From CAYYFX01 sp964571855 (GTDB taxonomy: Bacteria; ARS69): a stretch of 19,223 nt of DNA. A program made the translations under genes and the position numbers. Below, one piece after another: positions 1 to 8,253 of the stretch. Within the stretch, counting starts at the first letter, position 1. Every line of letters starts with the position of its first letter. Under the pieces are notes generated by a model that saw only the letters and a program-made list of their open reading frames with translations, did not search any database and was not told the origin of the DNA. The stretch is taken from NCBI GenBank assembly GCA_964571855.1, contig CAZNDO010000037.1:1-19223 (forward strand). Direction: 5' to 3'.

Positions 1-160
1 TCCAGGCCTCCGGCCGCGCCGCAGAGCCGCCGGGGAGGACCCACCGGGGTCCCCGACGCGAGCCGGCTCGAGGCGGCGCGAGGGCCGCGCCCCGAGGAGC
101 TGCGCCGCGCATGTCCGCACGCCGGGCGGCCGCTCCCTCACCGCTCCCCGGGCGCGGCGA
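1..160. other. No supported gene at the left edge
   Basis: These 160 bases lie downstream of the minus-strand dehydrogenase stop. They contain only short GC palindromes, for example GGACCC/GGGTCC around 37-52 and GAGCCGGCTC around 60-69. A minus-strand frame from about 112 runs off the edge with Arg/Ala/Pro-rich content typical of shadow reading. No terminator with a U-tract is seen. Confidence 0.5.
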
Positions 161-1714
161 TCAGTGGAGGCAGAGGCGGGTGGTCGCCGAGGCGTGGGGG
201 GAGTCCAGGCGCGCGAAGTAGAGGCCGGCGGCGACGGGGTGGCCGGCGCGGTCGCGGGTGTCCCAGGCGGCTTCGCCGCGGTCGGTGTGGGGGAGCGTGA
301 GCGTGCGGATGGTGCGGCCGGTCACGTCGGTGATTCGCAGGGTTGCGGCGGCCGCGGTGGGCAGGGACCAATGCACGATGATGCCGGCTCCGGCGCGGGC
401 GGGGTTTGGCCGTGCCCGGAGCACCGCGTCGCTCGCTTCCATCGTGATCGGCGCCGCGGTCGGCGATGTGCGGGCGATGCGCCAGAGGCCCCAGGTGAGG
501 GAGTCGCGCTTCATCAGCCAGAGCGCGCCGTCCGGGCCCTGCTGGAAGTCGGACATCGACTCGATGCCCTCGGCCCAGTGCTCCGGGGAGGGCTGGCCCG
601 CGGCGGGTGCGGCGAGGGACCACGTGGATCCGGAGCCGTCGAGGCGGCGGATCACGCTGCTGCCGTGGTCCACGACGAAGAGGTTGCCCTCGTACTCCGG
701 CGGGAACCACGGCGGATCGGATGCGCCGGGCGGCATGCGGTAGACCGGGCCGCACACGATCGCCGACGGCGCGGTGGCGTCGTGCGCGTACGCGAACACG
801 GGCTCGACGAACCGCTCGCCGTCGCCGCAGTCGTCCCCCAGCCCGGACGGCGCGGGGCCTTCGCGGAGGGGCCAGCCGAGGTTCCAGCCGCCCGGGCCGC
901 GGAACGGGAGACGGTTCACCTCCTCCCAGCGCGCCTCGCCCACGTCGCCCACGAAGAGGTCGCCCGTGAGGGGATCCACGGTGAAGCGGAACGGGTTGCG
1001 CAGACCGCGCGCCCACACCAGCCGCGGCAACGGCGCGGGGCCGCGCACCGGGTTGTCCAGCGGGGTGATCTCCCACAGCGGCGGCGGACCGCCGGGGCCG
1101 TCGGGGAGCCGCGACACGTCCAGGCGCAGCAGCGTGCCCGCGAGACTCGCGAAGCCCTGCGCATCGCAGCGCGAGAGGTTGTCGCCGAGGCTGACGTACA
1201 GCATGCCGTCGCGACCGAAACGCGCGGTCCCGCCGTGGTGCCACGGCGCGAAGTCCGGGCCCCGGTCGAACACGGTGTAGGCGGCGCCGAGGGACAGTGC
1301 GGTCGACGACGGGTCCGCGAGGTCGCCGGCCGCGCGCAGCCGCGTCACGTGGCCGCGGTGCGAGACGTGCGAGTGGTAGAGGTACACGAAGGGTCGCGCG
1401 GGCCACGCGGGATCCACGGCGATGCCGAGGAGCCCGCGCTCCCCGGTGGAGCCGTCGGAGCCCTCGACATCCGTGATCCACACGGCCTCGGGCCCGCCCG
1501 GGAGCGCGATGCGGATGCTCCCCGTGTCGCGCTCGATGACGAGCACGCGCGCGTCGGGGAGGAACGCGAAGCCGGTGGGCTCGCCGACGAACGGTCCCTC
1601 CACGACGCGCTCGAACGTGAATCCGGAAGGCAGGGCCGGCGCACCGGGAGGAGCGGCGCGCGCCGGCAGCGCACCGAGCAAGAGGACCAGTGCCGCGCGA
1701 CGCGTGCCCCGCAT
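161..1714 (-). CDS. Secreted glucose/sorbosone dehydrogenase-like beta-propeller (PQQ-type) with C-terminal FlgD-like Ig domain
   Basis: The 517-residue product starts with a signal peptide (Arg-rich start, hydrophobic residues 7-16, probable cleavage after ALPARA at residue 20). Residues about 30-420 look like the GSDH six-bladed propeller: GERGLLGIAVDP (91-102), HHGGTARFGRDG with the His-x-Gly-Gly signature at 159-162, LYVSLGD ending at Asp178, and GLRNPF with Arg239-Asn240. These correspond to the catalytic His, an Asp and the Arg-Asn of soluble PQQ glucose dehydrogenase. Such enzymes oxidise sugars or other polyols in the periplasm or outside the cell; the substrate here cannot be told. 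Residues about 431-517 (ARPNPAR at the start, GLYFARL near the end) are a FlgD-like Ig module of the kind found at C-termini of secreted proteins. The ATG at 1714 is chosen because GGGAGG lies just upstream and the signal peptide follows directly; the frame stays open to 2020 but that extension is Arg/Pro-rich and non-protein-like. PQQ dependence is family inference. Confidence 0.85.
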   Translation of the reverse strand: MRGTRRAALVLLLGALPARAAPPGAPALPSGFTFERVVEGPFVGEPTGFAFLPDARVLVIERDTGSIRIALPGGPEAVWITDVEGSDGSTGERGLLGIAVDPAWPARPFVYLYHSHVSHRGHVTRLRAAGDLADPSSTALSLGAAYTVFDRGPDFAPWHHGGTARFGRDGMLYVSLGDNLSRCDAQGFASLAGTLLRLDVSRLPDGPGGPPPLWEITPLDNPVRGPAPLPRLVWARGLRNPFRFTVDPLTGDLFVGDVGEARWEEVNRLPFRGPGGWNLGWPLREGPAPSGLGDDCGDGERFVEPVFAYAHDATAPSAIVCGPVYRMPPGASDPPWFPPEYEGNLFVVDHGSSVIRRLDGSGSTWSLAAPAAGQPSPEHWAEGIESMSDFQQGPDGALWLMKRDSLTWGLWRIARTSPTAAPITMEASDAVLRARPNPARAGAGIIVHWSLPTAAAATLRITDVTGRTIRTLTLPHTDRGEAAWDTRDRAGHPVAAGLYFARLDSPHASATTRLCLH

Positions 1715-1765
1715 CCCGCCTCCCGGCGACCGGCGGTCGCCCGCCGTGGGATCGGCACAGCTTAC

Positions 1766-1781
1766 GCGCGGACTTCCGCGC
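1766..1781. promoter_or_regulatory. Perfect 7-bp inverted repeat in the divergent intergenic region (possible operator)
   Basis: GCGCGGA and TCCGCGC face each other around a two-base centre, 51 bases upstream of the start at 1714 and about 150 bases upstream of the TTG start at 1935. The 220-base spacer between these divergent genes must hold both promoters, but I see no convincing -35/-10 pair. A two-base loop is too tight for a good RNA hairpin, so a dimeric DNA-binding site is the more natural reading. Short GC palindromes arise easily by chance in DNA of this composition, so this is only a candidate. Confidence 0.25.
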
Positions 1782-1934
1782 ACCGGCGTGGCGACAGGGA
1801 CGTCCCGGCCGCTCCGGGGGCCGGACCGGTCCGCGCGCCGGACGGAGCGCCCTCGACCCTTCGCCGCGTTTCGCCCCTCGCGTTTCCGCGGCGCGCGAGG
1901 CAAGATGGGCGTCCCCTCTCCCAGGAGGCCGCAG

Positions 1935-3335
1935 TTGACGAGCGCGACTTCCGCCCCTGCCCAGGCCCTTCCCGGCACGATCCTGGGGCATCCGAAGGGG
2001 CTCTTCGTCCTCTTCTTCACCGAGATGTGGGAACGCTTCTCCTACTACGGCATGCGCTCCCTGCTCGTGCTGTACATGGTGGACCACCTGTTCCTGCGCC
2101 CCGACGTCGGTCAGGCCGTCCTCGGCTTCAGCGCGATCCGCGGCAGCCTCGAGGCCGTGTTCGGTCCGCTCGCGCCGCAACCGCTCGCCTCGCAGATCTA
2201 CGGGTTGTACACGGCGTTCGTGTACCTGACGCCGTTCTTCGGCGGCATGCTGGCGGACCGGGTGCTCGGGCAGCGCCGGACCGTGGTGCTCGGCGCGATC
2301 CTGATGGCCATCGGGCACTTCCTCATGGCGTCCGAGCGGCTGTTCTTCCCGGCGCTGATGTTCCTCATCCTGGGCAACGGCGCCTTCAAGCCGAACATCT
2401 CCACGCAGGTCGGCCTCCTCTACCCGCAGGGCGATCGGCGGCGCGACGGCGCGTTCACCATCTTCTACATGGGCATCAACCTCGGCGCGTTCTTCTCGCC
2501 GCTCGTGTGCGGCACGCTGGGCCAGACCGTCGGGTGGCACTGGGGCTTCGGCGCCGCCGGCGTGGGGATGGTGCTGGGGCTGTGCCTGTACCTGTGGGGC
2601 GGGCGCTTCCTCGCGCCGGACGTGCTCAGCCAGCGGCGCGCGGCGGGCGACGCCCGCAAGGAGCCGCTCACGAAGGACGAGTGGTTGCGGGTGGGCGCCA
2701 TCGTCGTGCTGTGCGCGCTGAACACGGCGTTCTGGGCCGTCTTCGAGCAGCAGGGCAACACGATGCAGCTCTGGGCGGACCGCAACACGAACTGGAATTT
2801 CCTGGGCTGGACCGTGCCCTCCACGTGGTACCAGGCGTTCAACCCGGCCATGATCTTCATTTTCGCGCCGCTGCTGACGCTGGTGTGGGGGTGGCAGGCG
2901 AGGCGCGGGACGGAGCCGAGCTCGGTGGTGAAGATGGCCATCGGGTGCTTCCTGCTCGGGATGTCGTTCATCGTGATGATCCTGGCGTCCTCCGGCATGG
3001 CGCCCGACGCGCAGCGCAGCGTGCTGTGGCTCGTGGCCACCACGTTCGTGCTCACGATCGGGGAGCTGTACCTGTCGCCCGTGGGGTTGTCGTTCGTGAC
3101 GAAGGTGGCGCCGGCGCGCATCGTGTCCATGATGATGGGCGCGTGGTTCCTCTCCAGCTTCTTCGGGAACTACCTCTCCGGCTACCTCGGCACGTTCTGG
3201 GAGATCATGCCGCGGCAGCGCTTCTTCCTGATGCTCACGATCATCGGCGTCGGCACCGGCCTGCTCACGTTCCTGCTCGCGAAGCCGGTGGACCGGATCG
3301 TGGCGCACCACGACCGCGGGAAGGCGCACCCGTGA
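1935..3335 (+). CDS. POT/PTR2-family proton-dependent oligopeptide transporter (MFS)
   Basis: The 466-residue membrane protein is an inner-membrane H+/di- or tripeptide symporter of the POT family. It carries the TM1 proton-coupling motif ExxERFxYY (Glu30, Glu33, Arg34, Phe35, Tyr37, Tyr38). It also has the first family signature, GGMLADRVLGQRR, in the loop between TM2 and TM3, and the second, FTIFYMGINLGAFF, around TM5. The TM7 segment FWAVFEQQGNTMQLWADRNT resembles the substrate-site helix of bacterial family members. The length is normal for the family and the helices alternate through to a short charged tail. I chose TTG 1935 because AGGAGG (1923-1928) lies six bases upstream; an in-frame ATG at 1905 has only a weak GAGG and would add ten residues. 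The downstream ABC genes begin 49 bases after the stop and may be co-transcribed, but no functional link is evident. The exact peptide range is unknown. Confidence 0.9.
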   Translation: MTSATSAPAQALPGTILGHPKGLFVLFFTEMWERFSYYGMRSLLVLYMVDHLFLRPDVGQAVLGFSAIRGSLEAVFGPLAPQPLASQIYGLYTAFVYLTPFFGGMLADRVLGQRRTVVLGAILMAIGHFLMASERLFFPALMFLILGNGAFKPNISTQVGLLYPQGDRRRDGAFTIFYMGINLGAFFSPLVCGTLGQTVGWHWGFGAAGVGMVLGLCLYLWGGRFLAPDVLSQRRAAGDARKEPLTKDEWLRVGAIVVLCALNTAFWAVFEQQGNTMQLWADRNTNWNFLGWTVPSTWYQAFNPAMIFIFAPLLTLVWGWQARRGTEPSSVVKMAIGCFLLGMSFIVMILASSGMAPDAQRSVLWLVATTFVLTIGELYLSPVGLSFVTKVAPARIVSMMMGAWFLSSFFGNYLSGYLGTFWEIMPRQRFFLMLTIIGVGTGLLTFLLAKPVDRIVAHHDRGKAHP

Positions 3336-3384
3336 CCGGACGCGCGTCGACGCCCCGACGCGCCTCCCTTCGGAGGAGCGGCGC

Positions 3385-4314
3385 GTGATCGAGGTGCGCG
3401 GGCTCCGGAAGCAGTACGGGGAACTCGTGGCGGTGGACGACGTGTCGTTCACCGCGCCGCCGGGGGGGATCTTCGGGCTGCTCGGACCGAACGGCGCAGG
3501 GAAGAGCACCACGCTGGGATGCATCTCCGGGCTGCTTCCGCCCACGTCGGGCACCGTGCACGTGCTCGGCCGCGACGTGCAGCGCGAGCCGCGCGCGGCG
3601 AAGGCGGCGCTCGGCGTCGTGCCGCAGGAGGTGGCGCTGTACGAGGACCTCGGCGCGCGGGAGAACCTGGCGTACTGGGGCGAGGCGTACGGCGTGGGCG
3701 GCGCGGAGCGCGCCGCGCGCGTGGCCGAGGTCCTGGAGCTCGTCGGCCTGGCGGACCGCGCGAAGGAGCCCGTGAAGCGCTTCTCCGGCGGCATGAAGCG
3801 CCGTCTCAACTTCGCCTGCGCCCTCGTCCACCGGCCGAAGGTGCTCCTCCTGGACGAGCCCACGGTCGGCGTGGACCCGCAGAGCCGCGTGAAGCTGCTG
3901 GACCTCGTGCGCGCGCAGGCCGCGGCGGGCACCTGCGTGCTCTACACCACGCACTACATGGAGGAGGCGGAGAGCCTCTGCGATCTGCTGGCCGTGGTGG
4001 ACCACGGCCGGATCATCGCGCACGGCACGCTCTCCGAGCTGCGCGCGCAGATGGGCGAGCGGGATCTGCTGCGCCTCTCGGGCACGTTCGCGCCGGCCGC
4101 CGTGCGGGAGGCGGTGGCGCGCCTGGCCGGGATCGACGTGGTGCAGGCGGAGGCCGGGCAGGTCACCCTGGCGGCGGCGCGCGCGTCGTCGCGGCTGCCC
4201 GCCATCTTCGAGGCGCTGCACGCCGCGGGCGCCGACGTGCGCGAGACCACGCTGTCCGAGCCCAGTCTCGAGACGCTCTTCATCAAGCTCACCGGCAAGG
4301 AGCTCCGGGAGTAG
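3385..4314 (+). CDS. ABC-2 type transporter ATP-binding protein (DrrA/NatA-like)
   Basis: This 309-residue cytoplasmic ATPase powers the two permeases encoded directly downstream. All nucleotide-binding motifs are present: Walker A GPNGAGKST (34-42), Q-loop Gln81, the ABC signature as FSGGMKRR (133-140), Walker B LLLDEP (154-159) with Glu158, and the switch His190 in TTHYMEEAE. Residues about 220-309 form the C-terminal extension (DUF4162-like) common in DrrA-type ATPases of drug, lipid or antibiotic exporters. The start is GTG 3385, with GGAGG at 3372-3376 eight bases upstream; there is no competing start with a better site. The stop is three bases before the next gene, so coupling with the permease is likely. 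Substrate cannot be inferred; export of a hydrophobic compound or of a lipid or polymer precursor is typical for this family. Confidence 0.93.
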   Translation: MIEVRGLRKQYGELVAVDDVSFTAPPGGIFGLLGPNGAGKSTTLGCISGLLPPTSGTVHVLGRDVQREPRAAKAALGVVPQEVALYEDLGARENLAYWGEAYGVGGAERAARVAEVLELVGLADRAKEPVKRFSGGMKRRLNFACALVHRPKVLLLDEPTVGVDPQSRVKLLDLVRAQAAAGTCVLYTTHYMEEAESLCDLLAVVDHGRIIAHGTLSELRAQMGERDLLRLSGTFAPAAVREAVARLAGIDVVQAEAGQVTLAAARASSRLPAIFEALHAAGADVRETTLSEPSLETLFIKLTGKELRE

Positions 4315-4317
4315 CCC

Positions 4318-5586
4318 ATGTCGTTCGTGTGGGCCACCTGCGTGAAGGACTGGCGCCGGCGGAGCCGCGATCCGGTGGCGCTGCTCCTGTGGATCGGCAT
4401 CCCGGTGCTGATCGGCGCGATCCTCTCGCTGCTGTCGGGCGGGCGCGAGGGGCCGAAGCCGCAGGCGCTCGTGCTCGTCGTGGACGAGGACGACAGCTTC
4501 GTCTCCGGCCTCCTCGTGGGCGCGCTGAGCCAGGACCGCGTGGGCGGCGTGATGCGCGCCGAGACGGTGGAGTCCGAGGCGGGGCGCCGGCGCGTGGAGG
4601 ACGGCGAGGCGTCCGCCCTGCTCGTGATCCCGGACGGGTTCGGCGAGGCGGTGCTCACCGAGAAACCCACGACGCTCACGCTGCGCACGAACCCCGCGCA
4701 GCGGATCCTGCCCGGCATCGTGGAGGAGTCGCTGGCCGCGCTCGGCGAGGGAGTGTTCTACCTGCACCGCGTGCTGGGCGACGAGGTGCGGGAGATCGCC
4801 GCGGGAGCGGCGGGCGGGACGCCGGAGTCCCGGGACGTACAGGTGGCGGACATCGCGGTGCGGATCAACCGGGCGGTGGAGGAACTGCAGGACGTGCTCT
4901 TCCCGCCGGTGATCGCGCTCGAGACCGGTCCGGAGGCGGAGCCGGACCCCGTGGATGTCGCGGCGAGGGAGCCGCGCGTGTCCTTCGCGCTGCTCTTCGT
5001 CCCGGGGCTCCTGTTCATGTCGTTCCTCTTCATGGCGCAGGGCATCGCCGAGGATCTCTGGACGGAGCGCCTCGCACACACGCTGCGGCGCACGGCCGTG
5101 ACCCCGAACGCGCCGGCCGCCGTGCTGCTCGGGAAGGTGCTGTCCGGGGCCGGCGTGTTCCTGCTCGTGGCCGCCGTCGCCCTGGCCGTGGCGTGGGGGT
5201 GGTTCCGGCTGGAGTGGACGCGCTACCCGCTCGCGGTGGCGTGGTCCGCGTTCTCCGCCGTGCTGCTGCTCCTGATCTTCTGCGCCATCCACGTGCACGC
5301 GCCCTCGCGCCGCGGGGCGAGCGTGCTCTCCACCGCGATCGTCTTCCCGCTGATGATGCTGGGCGGCAGCTTCTTCCCGTTCGAGGCGATGCCGGACTGG
5401 ATGGCCGCGGCCGGGCGCTGGACCCCGAACGGGTGGGCGCTGGCACGCCTGAAGGACGTGCTGCTGGGCCGGGCCGAGGCCGCGGAGATGGCGCGCTCGG
5501 CGGCGTTCATCGCGGCCACCGGCGCCGCGCTCTTCGCCCTCGCCGCGCGCCGCCTCGGCGGATCGTTCGTGCGGAGCGCCCCGTGA
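4318..5586 (+). CDS. ABC-2 type transporter permease (first subunit)
   Basis: The 422-residue integral inner-membrane protein has the ABC-2 (YbhS/YbhR or DrrB-like) architecture. One N-terminal helix (about residues 20-40) is followed by a large extracytoplasmic domain of some 180 residues, then a block of five or so helices from about 220. The segment LMMLGGSFFPFEAMPDWM followed by TPNGWA is the typical conserved loop before the last helix. The ATG is three bases after the ATPase stop, with GGGAG at 4307-4311 six bases upstream. The gene ends in a four-base GTGA overlap with the second permease, so the three genes form one translationally coupled exporter. Its pair is a different sequence with the same topology, which suggests a heterodimeric membrane unit. 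Substrate unknown. Confidence 0.9.
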   Translation: MSFVWATCVKDWRRRSRDPVALLLWIGIPVLIGAILSLLSGGREGPKPQALVLVVDEDDSFVSGLLVGALSQDRVGGVMRAETVESEAGRRRVEDGEASALLVIPDGFGEAVLTEKPTTLTLRTNPAQRILPGIVEESLAALGEGVFYLHRVLGDEVREIAAGAAGGTPESRDVQVADIAVRINRAVEELQDVLFPPVIALETGPEAEPDPVDVAAREPRVSFALLFVPGLLFMSFLFMAQGIAEDLWTERLAHTLRRTAVTPNAPAAVLLGKVLSGAGVFLLVAAVALAVAWGWFRLEWTRYPLAVAWSAFSAVLLLLIFCAIHVHAPSRRGASVLSTAIVFPLMMLGGSFFPFEAMPDWMAAAGRWTPNGWALARLKDVLLGRAEAAEMARSAAFIAATGAALFALAARRLGGSFVRSAP

Positions 5587-6731
5587 TCCGCGGCATCCTG
5601 TTCGTCGCCCGCAACGACCTGCGCTTCATGCTGCGCGCGCGGGAGACCCTGCTGTGGGTCTTCGTGATGCCCGTGGTGTTCTTCTTCTTCATCGGCAACG
5701 TCACCGCGGGCTTCGCCCCGCCGAAGGGCGAGCGGCGCGATCCCCTGCTCCTCGAGACGGGCGACGGCGCGGGGTTCCTCGCGGACGAGATGGCGCGCCG
5801 GCTCGAGGCGCAGGGGTACGCGGTGACGGTGCGAAGCGTCGCGCCGGCGGACAGCACCGCCCGCCCGGCGCGCGTGCTCCGCGTCCCGGCCGCGTTCACG
5901 GACTCCGTGCTCGCCGGCGTGCGCACGCCCGTCCGCTTCACGTCCACCGCCGAGGGCGTGGGCGCGGACTACGAGAACTTCCGCGCGGGCCGAGCCGTGT
6001 ACGGCGTGCTCGCGGACCTGATCGCGGCGCGCGGCGGCGGGGAGGCGGCGACGCCCGGGACCTTCGCGAAGCTGGCGGCCATGCCCCGCACGGTCACGGT
6101 GGACGCGCAGCCCGCCGGCCACCGCCGCCGCGTCCCGACCGGCTTCGAGCAGGCCATCCCCGGGATCCTCGTGATGTTCTCGCTGCTGGTCATGGTCACC
6201 AGCGGCTCCGTGCTGCTCGTGATCGAGCGCGAGCAGGGACTGCTGCGCCGCCTGGCGTCCGCGCCGCTCACGCGCGCGCAGGTCGTGACCGGCAAGTGGC
6301 TCGGCAAGCTGGCGCTCGGCTTCGTGCAGGTGGCCTTCGGGATGATCGCCGGCACCGTCCTCTTCAAGATGGACTGGGGCCCGGATCTGCCGACGGTGGT
6401 GGGAACGCTCCTCGCCTGGAGCGCGTTCACCGCCGCGCTCGGCCTCCTCCTGGGCAGCGTCGCGCGCACCCACGGCCAGGCCATCGCCGCCGGCGTGATC
6501 GGCGCGAACGTGCTCGGCCCCCTCGGCGGCTGCTGGTGGCCGATCGAGGTGGCCCCGAAGTGGATGCAGACCCTGGCCGGCTTCCTCCCGACCGGCTGGG
6601 CCATGGACGCCCTCCACCGTCTCATCAGCTTCCAGTCCGGCCCCGCAAGCGTCGCGCTCCACGTGGCAACGATGCTCCTGGGCGCCGCGCTCCTCCTCTG
6701 GGCCGGAAGCCGGACGTTCCGCTGGGACTGA
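5583..6731 (+). CDS. ABC-2 type transporter permease (second subunit)
   Basis: The 382-residue permease has the same plan as the preceding gene product: an N-terminal helix (LLWVFVMPVVFFFFIG), an extracytoplasmic domain of about 160 residues, then five helices from about 195. The conserved GCWWPIEVAPKWM and LPTGWAMDAL segments come before the final helix. The segment IEREQGLLRRLASAPLTRAQ is the coupling-helix region normally found in ABC-2 permeases. GTG 5583 is chosen because it overlaps the upstream TGA (GTGA) and has GGAG at 5573-5576, six bases away. The product ends at 6731, where a minus-strand operon converges on it. It probably pairs with the 4318-5586 product. Substrate unknown. Confidence 0.9.
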   Translation: MIRGILFVARNDLRFMLRARETLLWVFVMPVVFFFFIGNVTAGFAPPKGERRDPLLLETGDGAGFLADEMARRLEAQGYAVTVRSVAPADSTARPARVLRVPAAFTDSVLAGVRTPVRFTSTAEGVGADYENFRAGRAVYGVLADLIAARGGGEAATPGTFAKLAAMPRTVTVDAQPAGHRRRVPTGFEQAIPGILVMFSLLVMVTSGSVLLVIEREQGLLRRLASAPLTRAQVVTGKWLGKLALGFVQVAFGMIAGTVLFKMDWGPDLPTVVGTLLAWSAFTAALGLLLGSVARTHGQAIAAGVIGANVLGPLGGCWWPIEVAPKWMQTLAGFLPTGWAMDALHRLISFQSGPASVALHVATMLLGAALLLWAGSRTFRWD

Positions 6732-6751
6732 CGCCGTACGGCGCATGGATG

Positions 6752-6781
6752 CGGTGCGCCCGCCGCGAGCAGTGCGCACCG
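6752..6781. terminator. Candidate bidirectional terminator hairpin between convergent operons
   Basis: CGGTGCGC (6752-6759) and GCGCACCG (6774-6781) form a perfect 8-bp stem around a 14-base loop, in the 58-base gap between two converging stop codons (6731 plus, 6790 minus). A second palindrome, CGCCGTACGGCG, sits at 6732-6743 right after the plus-strand stop. No U-tract follows on either strand, so a classical intrinsic terminator is not shown; position is the main argument. Confidence 0.4.
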
Positions 6782-6789
6782 GACGTCCG

Positions 6790-7344
6790 TCAGAGGTGCA
6801 GCAGGCCCCGTCCGAGCATCGTGTACAACACGGCCCCCGGAATCCCGCCGAGCAGCAGGCTGAGAAGCTGCGTGCGCACCGGCACGCGGTGGGCGCCGGC
6901 CAGCAGGTCGGCGAGGCTGCCGCCGGCCCAGGGGAGCTGGCGGAGCGCGATGAGGTAGAGGAGGTTGTCGGCCTGGTGCACGCGGAACCACTTCGGCAGC
7001 GTCTTCATGCGGGACTGCAGGTCGAACTCGTGGTCGCCGCGGCGCCAGATCCAGTACGTGACCAGCCCGGCCACGGCACCGCTCGTGACATTCAGGAAGA
7101 TGGACGTCCACGGGTCGAACAGCGCGCCGAACGCCACGGGCAGGAGCACGGCGCCGATCGGCGTCATGGAAGTCACCGTCTTCGCGCACCACCCGATCAG
7201 CGGGCCGTAGATGCCCCAACGCTCCACCACGGTGCGCAGGCCGCCCTCGGCCTCCACCCAGCGCTCCGCGATCAGGCTGAGGATCAGCGCCGCGATCGCG
7301 AGCCACAGGAAGCTGGAGAGCATCACGCGCCGCACCCAGATCAT
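6790..7344 (-). CDS. VTT-domain (DedA/TVP38/TMEM64-like) membrane protein
   Basis: This 184-residue polytopic inner-membrane protein has the features of the VTT superfamily: a first helix (residues about 9-27), a central glycine-rich re-entrant-type segment with FLNVTSGAVAGLVTYWIWRR, and the C-terminal ALRQLPWAGGSLADLLAG, whose Arg and Pro match the family's conserved pair, followed by GGIPGAVLYTMLGRG. Members of this superfamily have been implicated in moving lipids such as undecaprenyl phosphate or phospholipids across membranes. ATG 7344 overlaps the TGA of the upstream lipid kinase (ATGA), with GGAGGT nine bases upstream, so translation is coupled. It is the last gene of a three-gene minus-strand unit. 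Lipid translocation is inferred from the family and the lipid-kinase neighbour, not shown by the sequence. Confidence 0.8.
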   Translation of the reverse strand: MIWVRRVMLSSFLWLAIAALILSLIAERWVEAEGGLRTVVERWGIYGPLIGWCAKTVTSMTPIGAVLLPVAFGALFDPWTSIFLNVTSGAVAGLVTYWIWRRGDHEFDLQSRMKTLPKWFRVHQADNLLYLIALRQLPWAGGSLADLLAGAHRVPVRTQLLSLLLGGIPGAVLYTMLGRGLLHL

Positions 7345-8240
7345 CGCGCCAGCACCTCCAGCGCGCCGGGCACGGACTCGATCACGAGGCGGTCCTCGCG
7401 CGTCTCCAGCACCTCCCCGTCCACCTCGTAGCGCAGGGGCGGCGTGAAGTGCAGTTCGAAGCGCGCGCCGCGGCGCACGTCCACGCGCGGGTGGCCCTCG
7501 TGCCGCCCCTTCGCCACCAGGTCGAACAGCTTCGCCCGCCCGAGCGGCGGCGCGTTCCGGATCGACACGAGATCGATCATCCCGTCGCCGAGGTCCGCGG
7601 CAGGGGCGATGTCGAACGAGCCGCCGAAGTACCGGCCGTTCGCCACCACGAGCATCAGGTGATCCACGCGCGACGGAACCCCGTTGCCAGCGGAGATGGA
7701 GAGCGGCAGCCCCGGGAAGCGGAAGAGCTGCCGCAGCGCGCAGAACCGGTACAGCGCGTCCCCCTTGAGCCACTTCACGCGGTACGAGTCGTCGATCACC
7801 GCGATGTCGAAGCCCGCGCCGACCACGTTGAGGAAGTGCCGGTCGCCCACGCGGCCCACGTCGATGCGGCGCACGGCGCCCTCGCCGATGGCGCGCGCCA
7901 CCTCCTCCACGCGCTCCCACGTGACGCCGAGGGACTTGCCGAAGTCGTTGCCCGTCCCGCCCGGGAGGAGGCCCAGGCGGATGTCGCGCCGTCCCGAACG
8001 CAGGATGCGATCCGCGACGAGGCTCCAGGTCCCGTCCCCGCCCACGGCCACGATCGTGCGGAAGCCGTCGGCGATCGCCCGGTCCACCAGCGCGGACTCC
8101 GCGCCGGCCCGGTCGGTCACGACCTCCAAGTGATCCGGCAGGTGGCGGCGCAGCAGCTCGCGGAAGCGCGGCAAGCGCTGCGCCCCGCGGCCGCGGCCGG
8201 CGGCCGGGTTCACGAGCACGAACGCGCGGTCCTGGCTCAC
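7341..8240 (-). CDS. Diacylglycerol-kinase-type lipid kinase (YegS/DgkB-like)
   Basis: The 299-residue protein belongs to the DAGK catalytic-domain family, soluble or peripheral kinases that phosphorylate diacylglycerol or related lipids using ATP. Visible motifs are VNPAAGRGRGA near the start (10-20), the nucleotide-binding GGDGT (67-71), GGTGNDF (94-100), and a C-terminal beta-rich half with FNVV-like HFLNVVGAGFD and YEVDGEVLE. The residues after GGDGT read WSLV instead of the common LNEV, a small departure at a conserved spot. The length is typical. The GTG start at 8240 lies 13 bases after the upstream stop; no clear Shine-Dalgarno sequence precedes it, so coupling to the upstream gene may supply initiation. 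The downstream VTT gene overlaps by four bases. The product could supply phosphatidate to the divergent phospholipid operon; that is inference from context. Confidence 0.9.
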   Translation of the reverse strand: MSQDRAFVLVNPAAGRGRGAQRLPRFRELLRRHLPDHLEVVTDRAGAESALVDRAIADGFRTIVAVGGDGTWSLVADRILRSGRRDIRLGLLPGGTGNDFGKSLGVTWERVEEVARAIGEGAVRRIDVGRVGDRHFLNVVGAGFDIAVIDDSYRVKWLKGDALYRFCALRQLFRFPGLPLSISAGNGVPSRVDHLMLVVANGRYFGGSFDIAPAADLGDGMIDLVSIRNAPPLGRAKLFDLVAKGRHEGHPRVDVRRGARFELHFTPPLRYEVDGEVLETREDRLVIESVPGALEVLAR

Positions 8241-8253
8241 CGGTTCGCCCGCG

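Noticed and set aside
1905..1934. ATG start for the peptide transporter
   Set aside because: It has only a weak GAGG four bases upstream, whereas the TTG at 1935 has a full AGGAGG at ideal spacing. It remains possible.
1715..2020. N-terminal extension of the dehydrogenase to an ATG at 2020
   Set aside because: It would place 102 Arg/Pro-rich residues before an obvious signal peptide and would overlap the start of the divergent transporter.
138..3932. A 1264-residue minus-strand open frame across the left part of the window
   Set aside because: It covers parts of the dehydrogenase, transporter and ATPase genes in the wrong frame, and the product is Arg/His/Pro/Glu-rich with no domain. It is a GC-driven shadow, as are 164-3388 plus, 3265-5298 minus and 5223-6779 minus.
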